Assembly: GCA_030432025.1 (NCBI GenBank)
Contig: JAUIIA010000001.1
Span: forward strand, 310,001 to 374,000
Source: Alphaproteobacteria bacterium
GTDB taxonomy: Bacteria > Pseudomonadota > Alphaproteobacteria > Micavibrionales > Micavibrionaceae
Length of the DNA stretch: 64,000 bases
Direction of reading: 5' to 3'
Part shown: piece after piece, positions 42,053-52,234 of the stretch
Position numbering within the stretch: position 1 is the first letter of the stretch
Layout of the letters: each line of letters begins with the position of its first letter
Position numbers and translations under genes: made by a program
Notes under the pieces: generated by a model
The model's input: only the letters and a program-made list of their open reading frames with translations
Told to the model about the DNA's origin: nothing
Database searches by the model: none

Positions 42053-42289
42053 ATGGCAATGGACGCAGAAACCATCAAACAACTCATTCAGGACGCTATT
42101 CCTGATGCGCAAGTCAGAATTGAAGACTTGAGAGGTGACGGCGATCATTACGCGGCATATATAACAGCCGAGTCATTCAAGGATAAGAGCCGTGTACAGC
42201 AGCACCAGATGGTGTATGCCGCGCTCGAGGGCCGCATGGGCAACGAGCTTCACGCACTGGCCATCCAGACATCCGCCCCTAAAGATTAA
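42053..42289 (+). CDS. BolA family protein
   Basis: 78-residue BolA/IbaG-type protein. It has the compact alpha-beta fold pattern with LIQDAIPDAQVRIEDLRGDGDHYAAYITAESFKDKSRVQQHQMVYAAL, where the DHY histidine and the RVQQHQMVY motif are typical. BolA proteins pair with CGFS monothiol glutaredoxins to bind [2Fe-2S] clusters, and the glutaredoxin gene follows after 26 bases. This arrangement is widely conserved in Alphaproteobacteria and supports a role in Fe-S or iron homeostasis. Confidence 0.92.
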   Translation: MAMDAETIKQLIQDAIPDAQVRIEDLRGDGDHYAAYITAESFKDKSRVQQHQMVYAALEGRMGNELHALAIQTSAPKD

Positions 42290-42315
42290 TAGAACTGCAT
42301 TCCAAAGGAACTCAC

Positions 42316-42645
42316 ATGCAAAACGTAGTATTTGAACGTATTCAAAAAGATATCGACAACAACGACATCGTGCTTTTCATGAAAGGTGATGCGGCTTTCC
42401 CACAATGCGGCTTCTCTGCATTGGTCGTGCAGGTTTTGTCGCAGATGGGCGTTACATTCAAGGACATCAACGTGCTTGAGGACAACGACCTGCGTCAGGG
42501 AATTAAGGACTTCACCAACTGGCCGACCATCCCCCAGCTTTACGTTAAGGGCGAGTTTGTCGGCGGCTGCGACATCATCCGCGAGATGTATGAAAACGGC
42601 GAGCTGCAGGAACTGTTTGATGAAAAAGGCGTAAAGGCTGCTTAA
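42316..42645 (+). CDS. grxD: Monothiol CGFS glutaredoxin
   Basis: 109-residue thioredoxin-fold protein with the CGFS active site (PQCGFSALVVQVL, Cys at about residue 32), VLFMKGDA at the N-terminus, the cis-Pro region NWPTIPQLYVKGEFVGGCDI, and a C-terminal helix. Monothiol CGFS glutaredoxins bind and transfer [2Fe-2S] clusters with glutathione and BolA partners. It is cotranscribed with the preceding bolA-like gene and converges with rodA. Confidence 0.95.
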   Translation: MQNVVFERIQKDIDNNDIVLFMKGDAAFPQCGFSALVVQVLSQMGVTFKDINVLEDNDLRQGIKDFTNWPTIPQLYVKGEFVGGCDIIREMYENGELQELFDEKGVKAA

Positions 42646-42648
42646 GGG

Positions 42649-43776
42649 CTAGCGGCTGACCTTCGTGTATTGGTGAATACTGCACGACATCATCAGACCA
42701 AAACCAATCATCACAGCCAGCATGGACGTGCCGCCATAGGATATAAGCGGTAGCGGCGCACCCACGACAGGGATAAGCCCCATGACCATTGCGATGTTGA
42801 TGAACACGTAGAGCGAGAAGTTGACGCTCAGGCCAAGCGCCAGGTAACGCATGTAATTCTGCCGTCCGCGGACCGATATCCAAAGGCCGTACAAGAACAC
42901 CAACCCGAACAGACTTAACAGGAGCACACCACCGATAAGACCGAACTCCTCGGCCCAAAGAGTAAAGATGAAGTCTGTCTGTTTCTCGGGCAAAAAGTTC
43001 AGGCGGCTTTGCGTGCCTTCAAGGAAACCCTTCCCCTCTAAACCACCCGAACCCAGTGCGATCTTGGATTGGGTAATGTGATATCCGGCACCCAGCGGAT
43101 CGCGTTCAGGATCAAGGAAGGTCAGCACGCGTTGTTTCTGGTAATCGCGCATGAAATGCCAGGCGATCGGAATCATCCCCGCCACAGCGATTGCACCACC
43201 GATATATAGCCAGATCGAAGCGCCGGCCATGAAGAACATCGCCGCACCTGCCATGATGATCATTAACGAAGTTCCCAAGTCCGGCTGGAGCAACACCAGC
43301 CCGACGGGCGCCATAATCACCATTACCGGGATAACCAGAAACGTAATGCGCCGCATATCCTCCAGCGTCGCCGTGTGGAAATAGCGCGCCAGTGCCATAA
43401 CCACCACAATTTTCATCAACTCCGAAGGCTGCAGTTTAATAAACCCCAAATCGATCCAGCGCTGCGCGCCCATGCCGACATGCCCCATAATCTCCACGAC
43501 GAGCAACAGGAAGAGCCCCAGAAAAAACAGCGGCCATGTCAGTCTGTACCACCACTTTATATCGATGATGGCGATGATGATCATACCGAACGCGGCAACA
43601 CCAAAGCGGGCCATTTGTCTGGATGCCCAAGGGGAAAGAGACCCTCCCGCAGCGGAGTACAGAGCTGCAAAGCCAACACACGCAATCCCCGTGATCAGAA
43701 GAAACAGCAGCCAGTTTAAATTGGCCAGACGTTCAAAAATGCTTTGTTCATGCTGAAGGCTTATCGAACTGCTCAT
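42649..43776 (-). CDS. rodA: Rod-shape peptidoglycan glycosyltransferase RodA
   Basis: 375-residue SEDS-family membrane protein with about ten transmembrane segments. The family signature is present: KQRVLTFLDPERDPLGAGYHITQSKIALGSGGLEGKGFLEGTQSRLNFLPEKQTDFIF, in which the Asp/Glu and Gln residues belong to the catalytic loop. The C-terminal PVVGAPLPLISYGGTSML motif is intact. RodA polymerises glycan strands together with the transpeptidase PBP2 encoded next door (mrdA overlaps its start by four bases). It is the last gene of the mreBCD-mrdA-rodA operon. Confidence 0.95.
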   Translation of the reverse strand: MSSSISLQHEQSIFERLANLNWLLFLLITGIACVGFAALYSAAGGSLSPWASRQMARFGVAAFGMIIIAIIDIKWWYRLTWPLFFLGLFLLLVVEIMGHVGMGAQRWIDLGFIKLQPSELMKIVVVMALARYFHTATLEDMRRITFLVIPVMVIMAPVGLVLLQPDLGTSLMIIMAGAAMFFMAGASIWLYIGGAIAVAGMIPIAWHFMRDYQKQRVLTFLDPERDPLGAGYHITQSKIALGSGGLEGKGFLEGTQSRLNFLPEKQTDFIFTLWAEEFGLIGGVLLLSLFGLVFLYGLWISVRGRQNYMRYLALGLSVNFSLYVFINIAMVMGLIPVVGAPLPLISYGGTSMLAVMIGFGLMMSCSIHQYTKVSR

Positions 43777-45665
43777 AGTGCCGTCTGCTCCTTCTGCTTG
43801 TCTTTATTTTGTACAACCTGATCGTTCGGTTCATGCAACGGGGTTTTTGCCGGATCGCGCTTTTGTACTTCCAAAAGCAAATCTCTAGCTATCGGCGCGG
43901 CCGTTCTGGAGCCACCAATACCGTGCTCCACCACCACCGAGCACACATATTTCGGCTTATGCATCGGTGCGTAGCCAACAAATAGCGCGTGGTGCCTGCT
44001 CTTCCATTTCAGCTCTTCATTCTTAATACCCGCCATACGTTGCTGCATCGTAATACGCTGCACCTGCCCCGTTCCGGTCTTTCCACCAAAGGCGAACTCA
44101 TCCTCGACTATGCGGGAACCGACGGCCGTTCCGTTCTTGGTATTTACCACACGGTCCATGCCGTCTTTAACAACCTTCATATGGGCGCTGTTTAAATTCA
44201 ATTTAGGCCAGCCACCTTCTGGCGGCTTATTGCCCCAGATATCTCCACCCGTGATCCACGGTTTAACCGCATACCCGCCATTAACAAGCCGCGAAGTCAT
44301 AACGGCCAGTTGCAACGGTGTCGCCTGCAAATATCCCTGCCCGATCGCCGCAACCACGCTTTCACCCGGTTGCCATTTCTCTCCGAACTGTCCGAGCTTC
44401 CAATTTCTGTCGGGGACCAAGCCTGCCCGTTCCTCCGCCAATTCAAATCCGTATTTCTCGCCTAAGCCGAGCATATGGGCATATTCCGCGATACTGTCTA
44501 TGCCCAACTCCAACGCCAGCTCATAAAAATAACAGTCGCAGGATACCTGAATAGCTTTGCGCGCATCGACCCAGCCATGGCCACCGCGTTTCCAGCAGTG
44601 AAAGCGGTCACGACCCAAGTCAAAGTGGCCTTTGCAAAATACGGTATGGCGGCTGCTAAATGTTCTGTTACTTAGCCCTGCCAACAAGGTGATCATCTTG
44701 AATGTAGAAGCCGGTGGGTATTGCCCCGAAACGGCCTTGTTTACGAACGGCTTGGCCGGGTTGGAATCCAGCTCCAGCATCTGCGCAGCCGTGATGCCGC
44801 TGGTAAAGATATTCGGGTCAAAGGCGGGATGGGACGCCATGGCATAAACCTCCCCGCTATGTGCATCCATGATAACAGCAGACGCACTTTTTTGTTCGGC
44901 CAAGCGACTCTGGGTAAAGCGCTGTAACTCCCCATCTATGGTCAACACGACGCGTTTCCCGTGACGGCTTTCCTTCTTACGCAGTTCACGAACCTCGCGC
45001 CCGACAACATTGACTTCGACTTCGGCCCGTCCGGCCTGCCCACGCATATCCAGATCAAAACGTTTCTCAATGCCCGTCTTACCGATTTTAAAACCGGGCA
45101 GACTAAGCAGCGGGTCTTTACCGACCTCGCTTTTATCTACGGCAGCTACATAGCCGATTAAATGCGCTGTCGCCTCACCGTAAGGATAACTGCGGCGTTC
45201 ACCCACATCGATATTCAAGCCAGGCAAATCGGGCAAGTTAACTTCGACCTTCGCCACGTCTTCCCATTCCAGATCATCGCGGATTTCGATAGGTACGAAA
45301 CGCGCAGTCTTTTTCGCTTGTTTGAGGACACGCTGAATATCCTCTTCCGAAATCTCGATCGTGTCCTGCAAGGTTCGCAAAGATTTTTCAATATCATCGG
45401 TCTGTTCAGGGATAATCAGAGCACGGAAATTCTGCGCATTCACCGCCAGCGGCACGCCGAAGCGGTCAACAATTTGCCCGCGCTCGGGCGCGATTACTTT
45501 CAAGTTAATGCGGTTCTTTTCCGATAAGGTTTTGTAGCGCGACCCTTGCGCGACCTGCAGCCAAGCCAAGCGCCCGCCAAGCACGCCCAATATCGCGCAT
45601 TGTAATCCGCCAATGACGAATGCGCGGCGTGTGAAGACCTTTACCTGATCCTGCTGCTTTTTCAT
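43773..45665 (-). CDS. mrdA: Penicillin-binding protein 2
   Basis: 630-residue inner-membrane transpeptidase of the elongasome. One N-terminal membrane helix (about 14-36) precedes the pedestal domain and the transpeptidase domain. The active-site motifs are S320-T-F-K, S375-C-D and K529-T-G-T-G, all intact. It cross-links peptidoglycan and works with RodA. It is seven bases downstream of mreD and overlaps rodA by four bases. The C-terminal tail of about 25 residues is Lys/Gln-rich. Confidence 0.95.
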   Translation of the reverse strand: MKKQQDQVKVFTRRAFVIGGLQCAILGVLGGRLAWLQVAQGSRYKTLSEKNRINLKVIAPERGQIVDRFGVPLAVNAQNFRALIIPEQTDDIEKSLRTLQDTIEISEEDIQRVLKQAKKTARFVPIEIRDDLEWEDVAKVEVNLPDLPGLNIDVGERRSYPYGEATAHLIGYVAAVDKSEVGKDPLLSLPGFKIGKTGIEKRFDLDMRGQAGRAEVEVNVVGREVRELRKKESRHGKRVVLTIDGELQRFTQSRLAEQKSASAVIMDAHSGEVYAMASHPAFDPNIFTSGITAAQMLELDSNPAKPFVNKAVSGQYPPASTFKMITLLAGLSNRTFSSRHTVFCKGHFDLGRDRFHCWKRGGHGWVDARKAIQVSCDCYFYELALELGIDSIAEYAHMLGLGEKYGFELAEERAGLVPDRNWKLGQFGEKWQPGESVVAAIGQGYLQATPLQLAVMTSRLVNGGYAVKPWITGGDIWGNKPPEGGWPKLNLNSAHMKVVKDGMDRVVNTKNGTAVGSRIVEDEFAFGGKTGTGQVQRITMQQRMAGIKNEELKWKSRHHALFVGYAPMHKPKYVCSVVVEHGIGGSRTAAPIARDLLLEVQKRDPAKTPLHEPNDQVVQNKDKQKEQTAL

Positions 45666-45672
45666 GATTTAA

Positions 45673-46242
45673 CTATAGCCAGAGTTTCGCTTTTTGCGAA
45701 GATCGTCTGCTTCGCAAAGTCTCTTTGTTTGAGGGCAAAACTTTGTGGGTCATATGAATGAGAATATACACGAACGGAAAAACCATTATCCCGACTATAT
45801 ATGCGGTTACGAATTCGTGGATGGGCAAAGCCTGCAGATGTATCAGAGAAAAGGCAGCCCATTGCGTCAATAAATACAAAAAGCTTGCCCCCGTATAGGC
45901 AAGCCAAACCAGCATAAAGCCCTGGCCCGTTAAATATCGACGCTGATCAACCAGTCCGATACGGAGCAGTAAAAGCAAAACCGCGCTCAAGCCCGGTAAC
46001 GGAAGTCCCGCCAGCAAGTCGTGCCCCAAACCGGCAAAGAAAACCAGCAAGGGCGGCACCAATGTGGGACGAAATACACTCCAATAAAACAGGATAATGA
46101 GTAGAAACGGTGCGTCGAACAGCAAAGCCAGCGGGTAAGGCACGGATATAAGCCCGACAATCAGCAACAACGCCATGAATATGTAGGGAACACAAAGCCG
46201 TGCGTATAATTCGGCGCGATCAAAAAGGGCTAAATCTGACAT
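45673..46242 (-). CDS. mreD: Rod shape-determining protein MreD
   Basis: 189-residue polytopic membrane protein with five or six helices. MreD is poorly conserved in sequence. The call rests on its size and topology, the PTLVPPLLVFFAGLGHDLLAGLPLPGLSAVLLLLL segment typical of MreD, and its position between mreC and mrdA. It links MreC to the membrane synthases. A charged C-terminus (RSRRSSQKAKLWL) lies in the cytoplasm. Confidence 0.88.
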   Translation of the reverse strand: MSDLALFDRAELYARLCVPYIFMALLLIVGLISVPYPLALLFDAPFLLIILFYWSVFRPTLVPPLLVFFAGLGHDLLAGLPLPGLSAVLLLLLRIGLVDQRRYLTGQGFMLVWLAYTGASFLYLLTQWAAFSLIHLQALPIHEFVTAYIVGIMVFPFVYILIHMTHKVLPSNKETLRSRRSSQKAKLWL

Positions 46243-46251
46243 TAAAAACTC

Positions 46252-47142
46252 TTACTGACCTTGCAGCAACGCACCTTCGTGCAAATTCGGATCTTCCGGA
46301 ATATTGATTATGCGTACATACATCAAACGGCTCAAATCCGCATTCGGTTTAACCAGAACCTCTCCGTTTTCGGATTTCACAACACCAACCGGAATACCCG
46401 GCGGAAAAACACCACCGACCCCGGAGGTAACAACGCGCACGCCGTGATCAATCTTACTTTCCTGCGGCAAATGGACCAAAACGCCCATCTTTGTGTTTTG
46501 CCCGGCGAAAACAGCGTGCTGGCGGCTATTATCGATCAAAACAGGAATACGGGAGTTAATATCGTTCAGTAGCAAAATGCGGGCTGTCTTTTCACCCGCC
46601 TCCACGACACGGCCGACCAGCCCATCACCGGATACAACAGCCTGCCCTTTACGAACGCCGTCATTTGTTCCAGCGGCAACCAACAAGCTTTTGGCAAAGT
46701 TGCTTTGTCCGTCGGTAAGGATACGTGCGGTGATGTAAGTGTGGCGCGGTTCGACCTGAACATTCATCAAATCACGCAAAGATTTGTTCTCTGCCTCTAA
46801 CGTCATTGCGGTGTGATACCACGCGCGCAATTTCTCATTCTCTTCGGTTAAACGCGCATTCTCAGCCTGCAGTGCAGCAAGGCCAGAAACATCGCGAACA
46901 AAAACTGCCGCTTTTTGCATGGGGGCGGCAACAAAATCAACAACAGGTGCAGCGGCATCGGATACGCCGACGCGCAGGTTGCTAAAGGTTTGTGGTTGAA
47001 GGCTGGACCAGAAAATGAATATGGCAGCGAGAAAGATGAGGAAGCCGGAAGCTCCGACCATGCCAAAGCCTGGGAATGACAAAACGCCGGATAAAACACC
47101 AGCCGAGCGTCTACCTCTGATTTTTGTAGTACGGCGTTTCAA
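46252..47142 (-). CDS. mreC: Rod shape-determining protein MreC
   Basis: 296-residue bitopic protein. A basic N-terminus and one membrane helix (about 30-46) are followed by a coiled coil (about 90-125, LQAENARLTEENEKLRAWYH). The periplasmic double beta-barrel contains TARILTDGQSNFAKSLLVAAGTNDGVRKGQAVVSGDGLVGRV and the GVGGVFPPGIPVGVV motif. It activates PBP2-RodA in the periplasm. It lies nine bases before mreD; a gap of 138 bases separates it from mreB. Confidence 0.93.
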   Translation of the reverse strand: MKRRTTKIRGRRSAGVLSGVLSFPGFGMVGASGFLIFLAAIFIFWSSLQPQTFSNLRVGVSDAAAPVVDFVAAPMQKAAVFVRDVSGLAALQAENARLTEENEKLRAWYHTAMTLEAENKSLRDLMNVQVEPRHTYITARILTDGQSNFAKSLLVAAGTNDGVRKGQAVVSGDGLVGRVVEAGEKTARILLLNDINSRIPVLIDNSRQHAVFAGQNTKMGVLVHLPQESKIDHGVRVVTSGVGGVFPPGIPVGVVKSENGEVLVKPNADLSRLMYVRIINIPEDPNLHEGALLQGQ

Positions 47143-47280
47143 TGACGCCTCTTTCTCTTATGGTCGTTAACGTTATGTGCGCAGCACAATATGTATCAAA
47201 TACACATCATGTCATAATTAAATTTTACGCAAAAAAGCGTTTAAAAACAAATAAGATAGCGAAAAATGTTCACAGGATGA

Positions 47281-48324
<1,044 letters not shown>

Positions 48325-48375
48325 CTATAAAGCCTTTAAGCGAAAAAAGAACATTTGATCATTGTTTATAGTAGG

Positions 48376-48412
48376 AAAAACGCAAAAAGACAGCAAATCT
48401 TTTGCGTTTTTA
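48376..48412. terminator. Terminator hairpin between rpmJ and mreB
   Basis: AAAAACGCAAAAAGA and TCTTTTGCGTTTTT form a long stem with one bulged base and T tracts on both strands. On the minus strand it ends rpmJ transcription about 60 bases after its stop and isolates the mre operon. Confidence 0.7.
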
Positions 48413-48473
48413 AGAGCCTATCAACAATGGAATAAGATATTGGGACGATTATGAAATATCCCGAGCGTCAGCA

Positions 48474-48599
48474 TTAACCCTGACGCGCCTTCATGCGAGG
48501 ATTCTTCTTATTGATCACATATGTGCGGCCACGACGACGGATAACGCGGTTATTTCTGTCGCGCTTTTTCAGTGTTTTAAGTGAGTTAGAAACTTTCAT
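48474..48599 (-). CDS. rpmJ: 50S ribosomal protein L36 (bL36)
   Basis: 41-residue very basic protein, too short for many gene finders. It begins [20 protein letters not shown] and continues [21 protein letters not shown], the bL36 pattern of the alternative (Cys-free, C- type) form that lacks the zinc-binding CxxC pair. This longer 41-residue form is the usual alphaproteobacterial one. AGGA lies upstream of the ATG, and a TTGACA promoter with 18-base spacing precedes it. Confidence 0.93.
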   Translation of the reverse strand: MKVSNSLKTLKKRDRNNRVIRRRGRTYVINKKNPRMKARQG

Positions 48600-48627
48600 C
48601 TCGTAATCCTTGCTAAAATCTGCACGG

Positions 48628-48657
48628 AACATAGGAAATTAGCCGTGTCCTTGTCAA
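48628..48657 (-). promoter_or_regulatory. rpmJ promoter
   Basis: Minus strand TTGACA (48657-48652), an 18-base spacer and TATGTT (48633-48628), about 30 bases before the rpmJ ATG. The -35 is perfect and the -10 is fair. Confidence 0.6.
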
Positions 48658-48730
48658 GCACTTCTTTTATGGCTTTAAAGCCAAAGATTATATAATTGCA
48701 ATTGATTTTCATCCCGAACCGCCGCACAGT

Positions 48731-48750
48731 GTATTGAGTCAACTCAATAC
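48731..48750. promoter_or_regulatory. Perfect palindrome containing an FNR/FixK-like site
   Basis: GTATTGAGT-CA-ACTCAATAC: nine-base arms around a two-base centre. The core TTGA-GTCAAC-TCAA fits the FNR/FixK-type consensus TTGA-N6-TCAA. It lies ten bases before ATG 48761, where a bound protein would act as a repressor or sit at the transcription start. Confidence 0.5.
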
Positions 48751-48760
48751 TTACTTACGT

Positions 48761-49981
48761 ATGTCTGCTGAAAACGAATATAAAAAGAGCTACAAAGCCG
48801 GTGAAGTCATTATAAAACAAGGCGATCCGGGCCAAAGCGCGTTCATCATCGAGAACGGCCGCGTAGAGATACTCACCCAAAATCAGGATGGTGAAGCCTA
48901 TAAGCTCGGCACACGTGGTGCAGGTACAATGATCGGTGAAATGGCGCTTATTGATGACGCCCCCCGCACCGCAACCGTGCGCGCGGTGGAGGATTGCGAC
49001 CTTTTAGAGATCACAAAGACTGACTTTTCCGCCCGCTTAAGCAATGTCGACCCTATTCTTCATATGGCCATGCAGGTTGTCCTGACGCGTTACCGCGACA
49101 TGCTGGAACGTTCAAAAATCGTAGGTGACCCGCCTGTTATCAATACAGCCGAGACTTTAGAGCTTTCATACGCCGAGGATCTCGGGGCCGTAGAAGCCAT
49201 TAAAATGGCCAATGACTTTGAATCCGCCCTTGGTACCGAAGAAGTATTTTTGAATTACCAACCGATGATCGAGCTTGCGACAGGTAAGGTTAAAGGCTTC
49301 GAAGCCTTGATGCGTTGGATTAATGGCGAAAAAGGTTTTATCTCTCCTGCAGTTTTCATCCCGATTATCGAGGATAACGGTTTAATCGTTAAGGCCTCCT
49401 CATGGGCACTTGAAGAAGCTTTGATGGGCCTGAAAAGAATCGAAGACAGAGCAGGTTACGACAAAGAACTGTTTATGAGCGTCAACTTCTCCTCACGTGA
49501 CTTTGCCGCTGACGGGTTTGTTGAAAGCGTTTACAACACGATCAGTAAAAGTGATGTCGATGCTGAACAAGTCCATCTGGAGATCACCGAGCGCTTGCTG
49601 ATGGGTCAGCCGGAAAATGCGAAGGAAACTTTGAGCGAATGTGAAAAGGCCGGCATGGGAATCTCCATCGATGATTTCGGAACGGGCTACTCCTCCTTGA
49701 GTTACCTGCATTATTTCCCGATCAATATTTTGAAAATCGACCGTAGCTTCGTAATGGAAATGATGACCAAGGACAGTTCACTTGAACTGGTCAAGTCGAT
49801 GATCGGTTTGGGCAAAAACCTGAACATGAAAATCATTGCTGAAGGTGTTGAAAACATTGAGGAAGCGCAGAAGCTTCGCGAGCTGGGTTGTGATATGGCG
49901 CAAGGCTATTACTTCGCTAAACCGATGAAAGAACAAGACGTCATCGATTTCATCAAAGAAAACCGAAAAATCGAATTCTAA
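48761..49981 (+). CDS. Cyclic nucleotide-sensing EAL phosphodiesterase
   Basis: 406-residue protein starting at ATG 48761; the frame is open to TTG 48734, but that codon lies inside the palindrome. The N-terminal cNMP-binding domain has an apparently intact phosphate-binding cassette (GEMALIDDAPRTATVRA). A linker of about 40 residues leads to an EAL domain with FLNYQPM, EALMRW (EAL at 181-183), LEITERLL, IDDFGTGYSSLSYL, LKIDRSF and EGVEN. All metal- and substrate-binding positions look complete, so c-di-GMP hydrolysis controlled by cAMP or cGMP is expected. It converges with the CHASE2 cyclase gene 18 bases away. Confidence 0.92.
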   Translation: MSAENEYKKSYKAGEVIIKQGDPGQSAFIIENGRVEILTQNQDGEAYKLGTRGAGTMIGEMALIDDAPRTATVRAVEDCDLLEITKTDFSARLSNVDPILHMAMQVVLTRYRDMLERSKIVGDPPVINTAETLELSYAEDLGAVEAIKMANDFESALGTEEVFLNYQPMIELATGKVKGFEALMRWINGEKGFISPAVFIPIIEDNGLIVKASSWALEEALMGLKRIEDRAGYDKELFMSVNFSSRDFAADGFVESVYNTISKSDVDAEQVHLEITERLLMGQPENAKETLSECEKAGMGISIDDFGTGYSSLSYLHYFPINILKIDRSFVMEMMTKDSSLELVKSMIGLGKNLNMKIIAEGVENIEEAQKLRELGCDMAQGYYFAKPMKEQDVIDFIKENRKIEF

Positions 49982-49999
49982 TCCCGATTAGTTAGTTCG

Positions 50000-52231
50000 T
50001 TATTTGGTCAGTGCGTCAAAAACACCGTCCCATTTTCCTTCCGGCGGATATGCCAACAGCGCTTTGATACGCTCGGCATACAGGTCGTAAACAACCTCCA
50101 GATCAAAGCTATCGATTTTCTGACAACTTTGCAGGGCATCACGCGCTTCTTCGAAATCTCCGGCCTGATAAGCGGCAATCATTATTTCGTGATACTTCTT
50201 AAGGTCTTTGAAGGCCATATTCTTGGCCATTTCCTCATCACCCAACAGCGCATAAATATGGACGGGCTTGGTTTTCCCCTTAACCCTGATCAAATCCATC
50301 TCCAAAGTCGCGAACTCCTTTACGGCTTCGCACGTATCTTCGCCGATTAAAATTTCCACACCATAGTTTTTGGTTTGCCCCTCTAGACGTGAGGCGAGGT
50401 TCACCGAATCCCCGAGTGCCGAGTAGGCAAAGCGTTGATGCGATCCCATATTGCCGACCGCGCATATTCCGGTATTGAGGCCAATCCCCGTTTGCAGCAA
50501 CACTGGCTCGCTTCCCTCTTCTTTTGCTTTCTCTTTTATTTTTTCATTGAGGGGTTCAAGAGCAGTTTGCATTTCCAGCGCCGCCCTGCAGGCCGCCTTG
50601 GCATGGTCTTCGACATTTTCAGGCGCATTCCAAAACGCCATCATCGCATCGCCCATATATTTATCAATCGTGCCTTTATATTCGAGCACAATGTCCGACA
50701 TCGCGGTCAGGAAGTTGTTCATCAGAATGATCAACTCTTCGGGGGTTAGCCCTTCGGAGATCGTTGTAAATTTACGGATGTCAGTGAACATGACGGTCAG
50801 CTCTTTATTCTCACCACCAAGCTTGAGCTTGCTCGGGTCTTTTTCCAGTTCCCGCATAACGCGAGGTGAGACATACATACCAAACGCGCCGCGGACCTGC
50901 CTGCGCTCATATTCAGTTTTGAGATAACTGAGCACGGACGAGGCCACAAAGATGAGGGCGACCATAAAGGTCGGGGTCACAGGGTCGAACAACCCGCCAT
51001 AATCTCTGAATAGATGCCACGACATCCAGAACGCGCTGCCCGAAACTGCCGCGGTAATCATCAACAGCCACGCAGGGTTCACGAAGAACGACAACGTAAT
51101 AATGAGCAAAGCGATTCCAGCCGCGGTCCCGATCTCCAGCAAGTCCGCGGTATATGGACGGACAAGATATTTACCTTGTAGTATTTGCTCGGTCGCATTC
51201 ATATGGACCAATACGCCCGGCTTGTTGCCCAAAGGTGTTGCCCGCAAATCCATTAAGCCTTCGGCGCTTGAAGCAATGAAGACAATCTTCCCGTCCAGAT
51301 CCATGTCCTGCTCGCCGTAATGACTATCAAGAAATTTATACGCGGATAGATATTCCTGCTTTGGGTCAAACTCGCGAAAATACACCCACATCTTCCCCTC
51401 GGCATCGAGCGGAATGTCGTATTCACCGACCTTGACCGTAAACGGCTCCCTGATTTGAAAATTGTTGTAATCAGGCGTGCGGTCGACAATCGGAATCGTT
51501 CCGCCGCCCTGATAAAGCCGAATACCTTCCAGCATCAAAGACGGATATGGCTGCTTGCCGTTATGAAAGATTATGCCTGTGCGGCGAATAACGGCATCTT
51601 CCTCGGGGGATGCCATAAAGCTTCCGTTACCCGCTGCAGCTGCCTGAAGCTCGGGCAAAAACTGCGCAGTTTTTTGAAAATATATGCCGTCGTAATTTTT
51701 CAGGTCTAAAAAATACTGACGGATATCACGCTTCATTTTAATGCCGCTTTTAAATTCTGGCGGTTTTGGATTTGAACCATAGGTAAATCCCGCGACGAAG
51801 TTTCCAGCATCCGCGATAGATTGCGCCAAAATCTGGTCGTTACTTTCTATCTCTGTCAGACTCTGCTTAGCCGGATGGTCTTCGCCCAAAAGTTTAGCGA
51901 TATTATCAGGGGATGTGCGGTCGGGTTCAGCAAGAACACCATCAAAGATTATCACCTTTGCGCCGCTTTTGTTGATGTTGGTAATCATCTGCGCCAGCTG
52001 CGTTCGCGGCCAAGGCCACTGCCCGACCTTACTTAAAGACAGATCATCAATATCGACAAAGACAAGCTTACCCGACGGATCGCGCGGTTCCATCTTCATA
52101 TAGTTTTCAAATACGAAGTTACTGATGCGGGCCTTGATACCCGTAGTATCCAGAACAGCCAGAATGACCAGCCCCAATATCAGAACCAGAGTAAAGAGGC
52201 GCGTAAAAGGATGAACCAGTAAGCGCAACAT
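50000..52231 (-). CDS. CHASE2-sensor adenylate/guanylate cyclase
   Basis: 743-residue inner-membrane sensor enzyme. An N-terminal membrane helix is followed by a periplasmic CHASE2 domain (VFVDIDDLSLSKVGQWPWPRTQLA near its start), three further helices (about 360-440), then a class III cyclase domain. That domain shows the metal-binding Asp residues in VMFTDIRKFT and YMGDAMMAFWN, and SALGDSVNLASRLEG near the transition-state residues. A Lys in RVKGKTKPVHIYAL follows. The substrate (ATP or GTP) is not certain. It ends the secretion operon, three bases after the HlyD-like gene. Confidence 0.9.
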   Translation of the reverse strand: MLRLLVHPFTRLFTLVLILGLVILAVLDTTGIKARISNFVFENYMKMEPRDPSGKLVFVDIDDLSLSKVGQWPWPRTQLAQMITNINKSGAKVIIFDGVLAEPDRTSPDNIAKLLGEDHPAKQSLTEIESNDQILAQSIADAGNFVAGFTYGSNPKPPEFKSGIKMKRDIRQYFLDLKNYDGIYFQKTAQFLPELQAAAAGNGSFMASPEEDAVIRRTGIIFHNGKQPYPSLMLEGIRLYQGGGTIPIVDRTPDYNNFQIREPFTVKVGEYDIPLDAEGKMWVYFREFDPKQEYLSAYKFLDSHYGEQDMDLDGKIVFIASSAEGLMDLRATPLGNKPGVLVHMNATEQILQGKYLVRPYTADLLEIGTAAGIALLIITLSFFVNPAWLLMITAAVSGSAFWMSWHLFRDYGGLFDPVTPTFMVALIFVASSVLSYLKTEYERRQVRGAFGMYVSPRVMRELEKDPSKLKLGGENKELTVMFTDIRKFTTISEGLTPEELIILMNNFLTAMSDIVLEYKGTIDKYMGDAMMAFWNAPENVEDHAKAACRAALEMQTALEPLNEKIKEKAKEEGSEPVLLQTGIGLNTGICAVGNMGSHQRFAYSALGDSVNLASRLEGQTKNYGVEILIGEDTCEAVKEFATLEMDLIRVKGKTKPVHIYALLGDEEMAKNMAFKDLKKYHEIMIAAYQAGDFEEARDALQSCQKIDSFDLEVVYDLYAERIKALLAYPPEGKWDGVFDALTK

Positions 52232-52234
52232 CGG

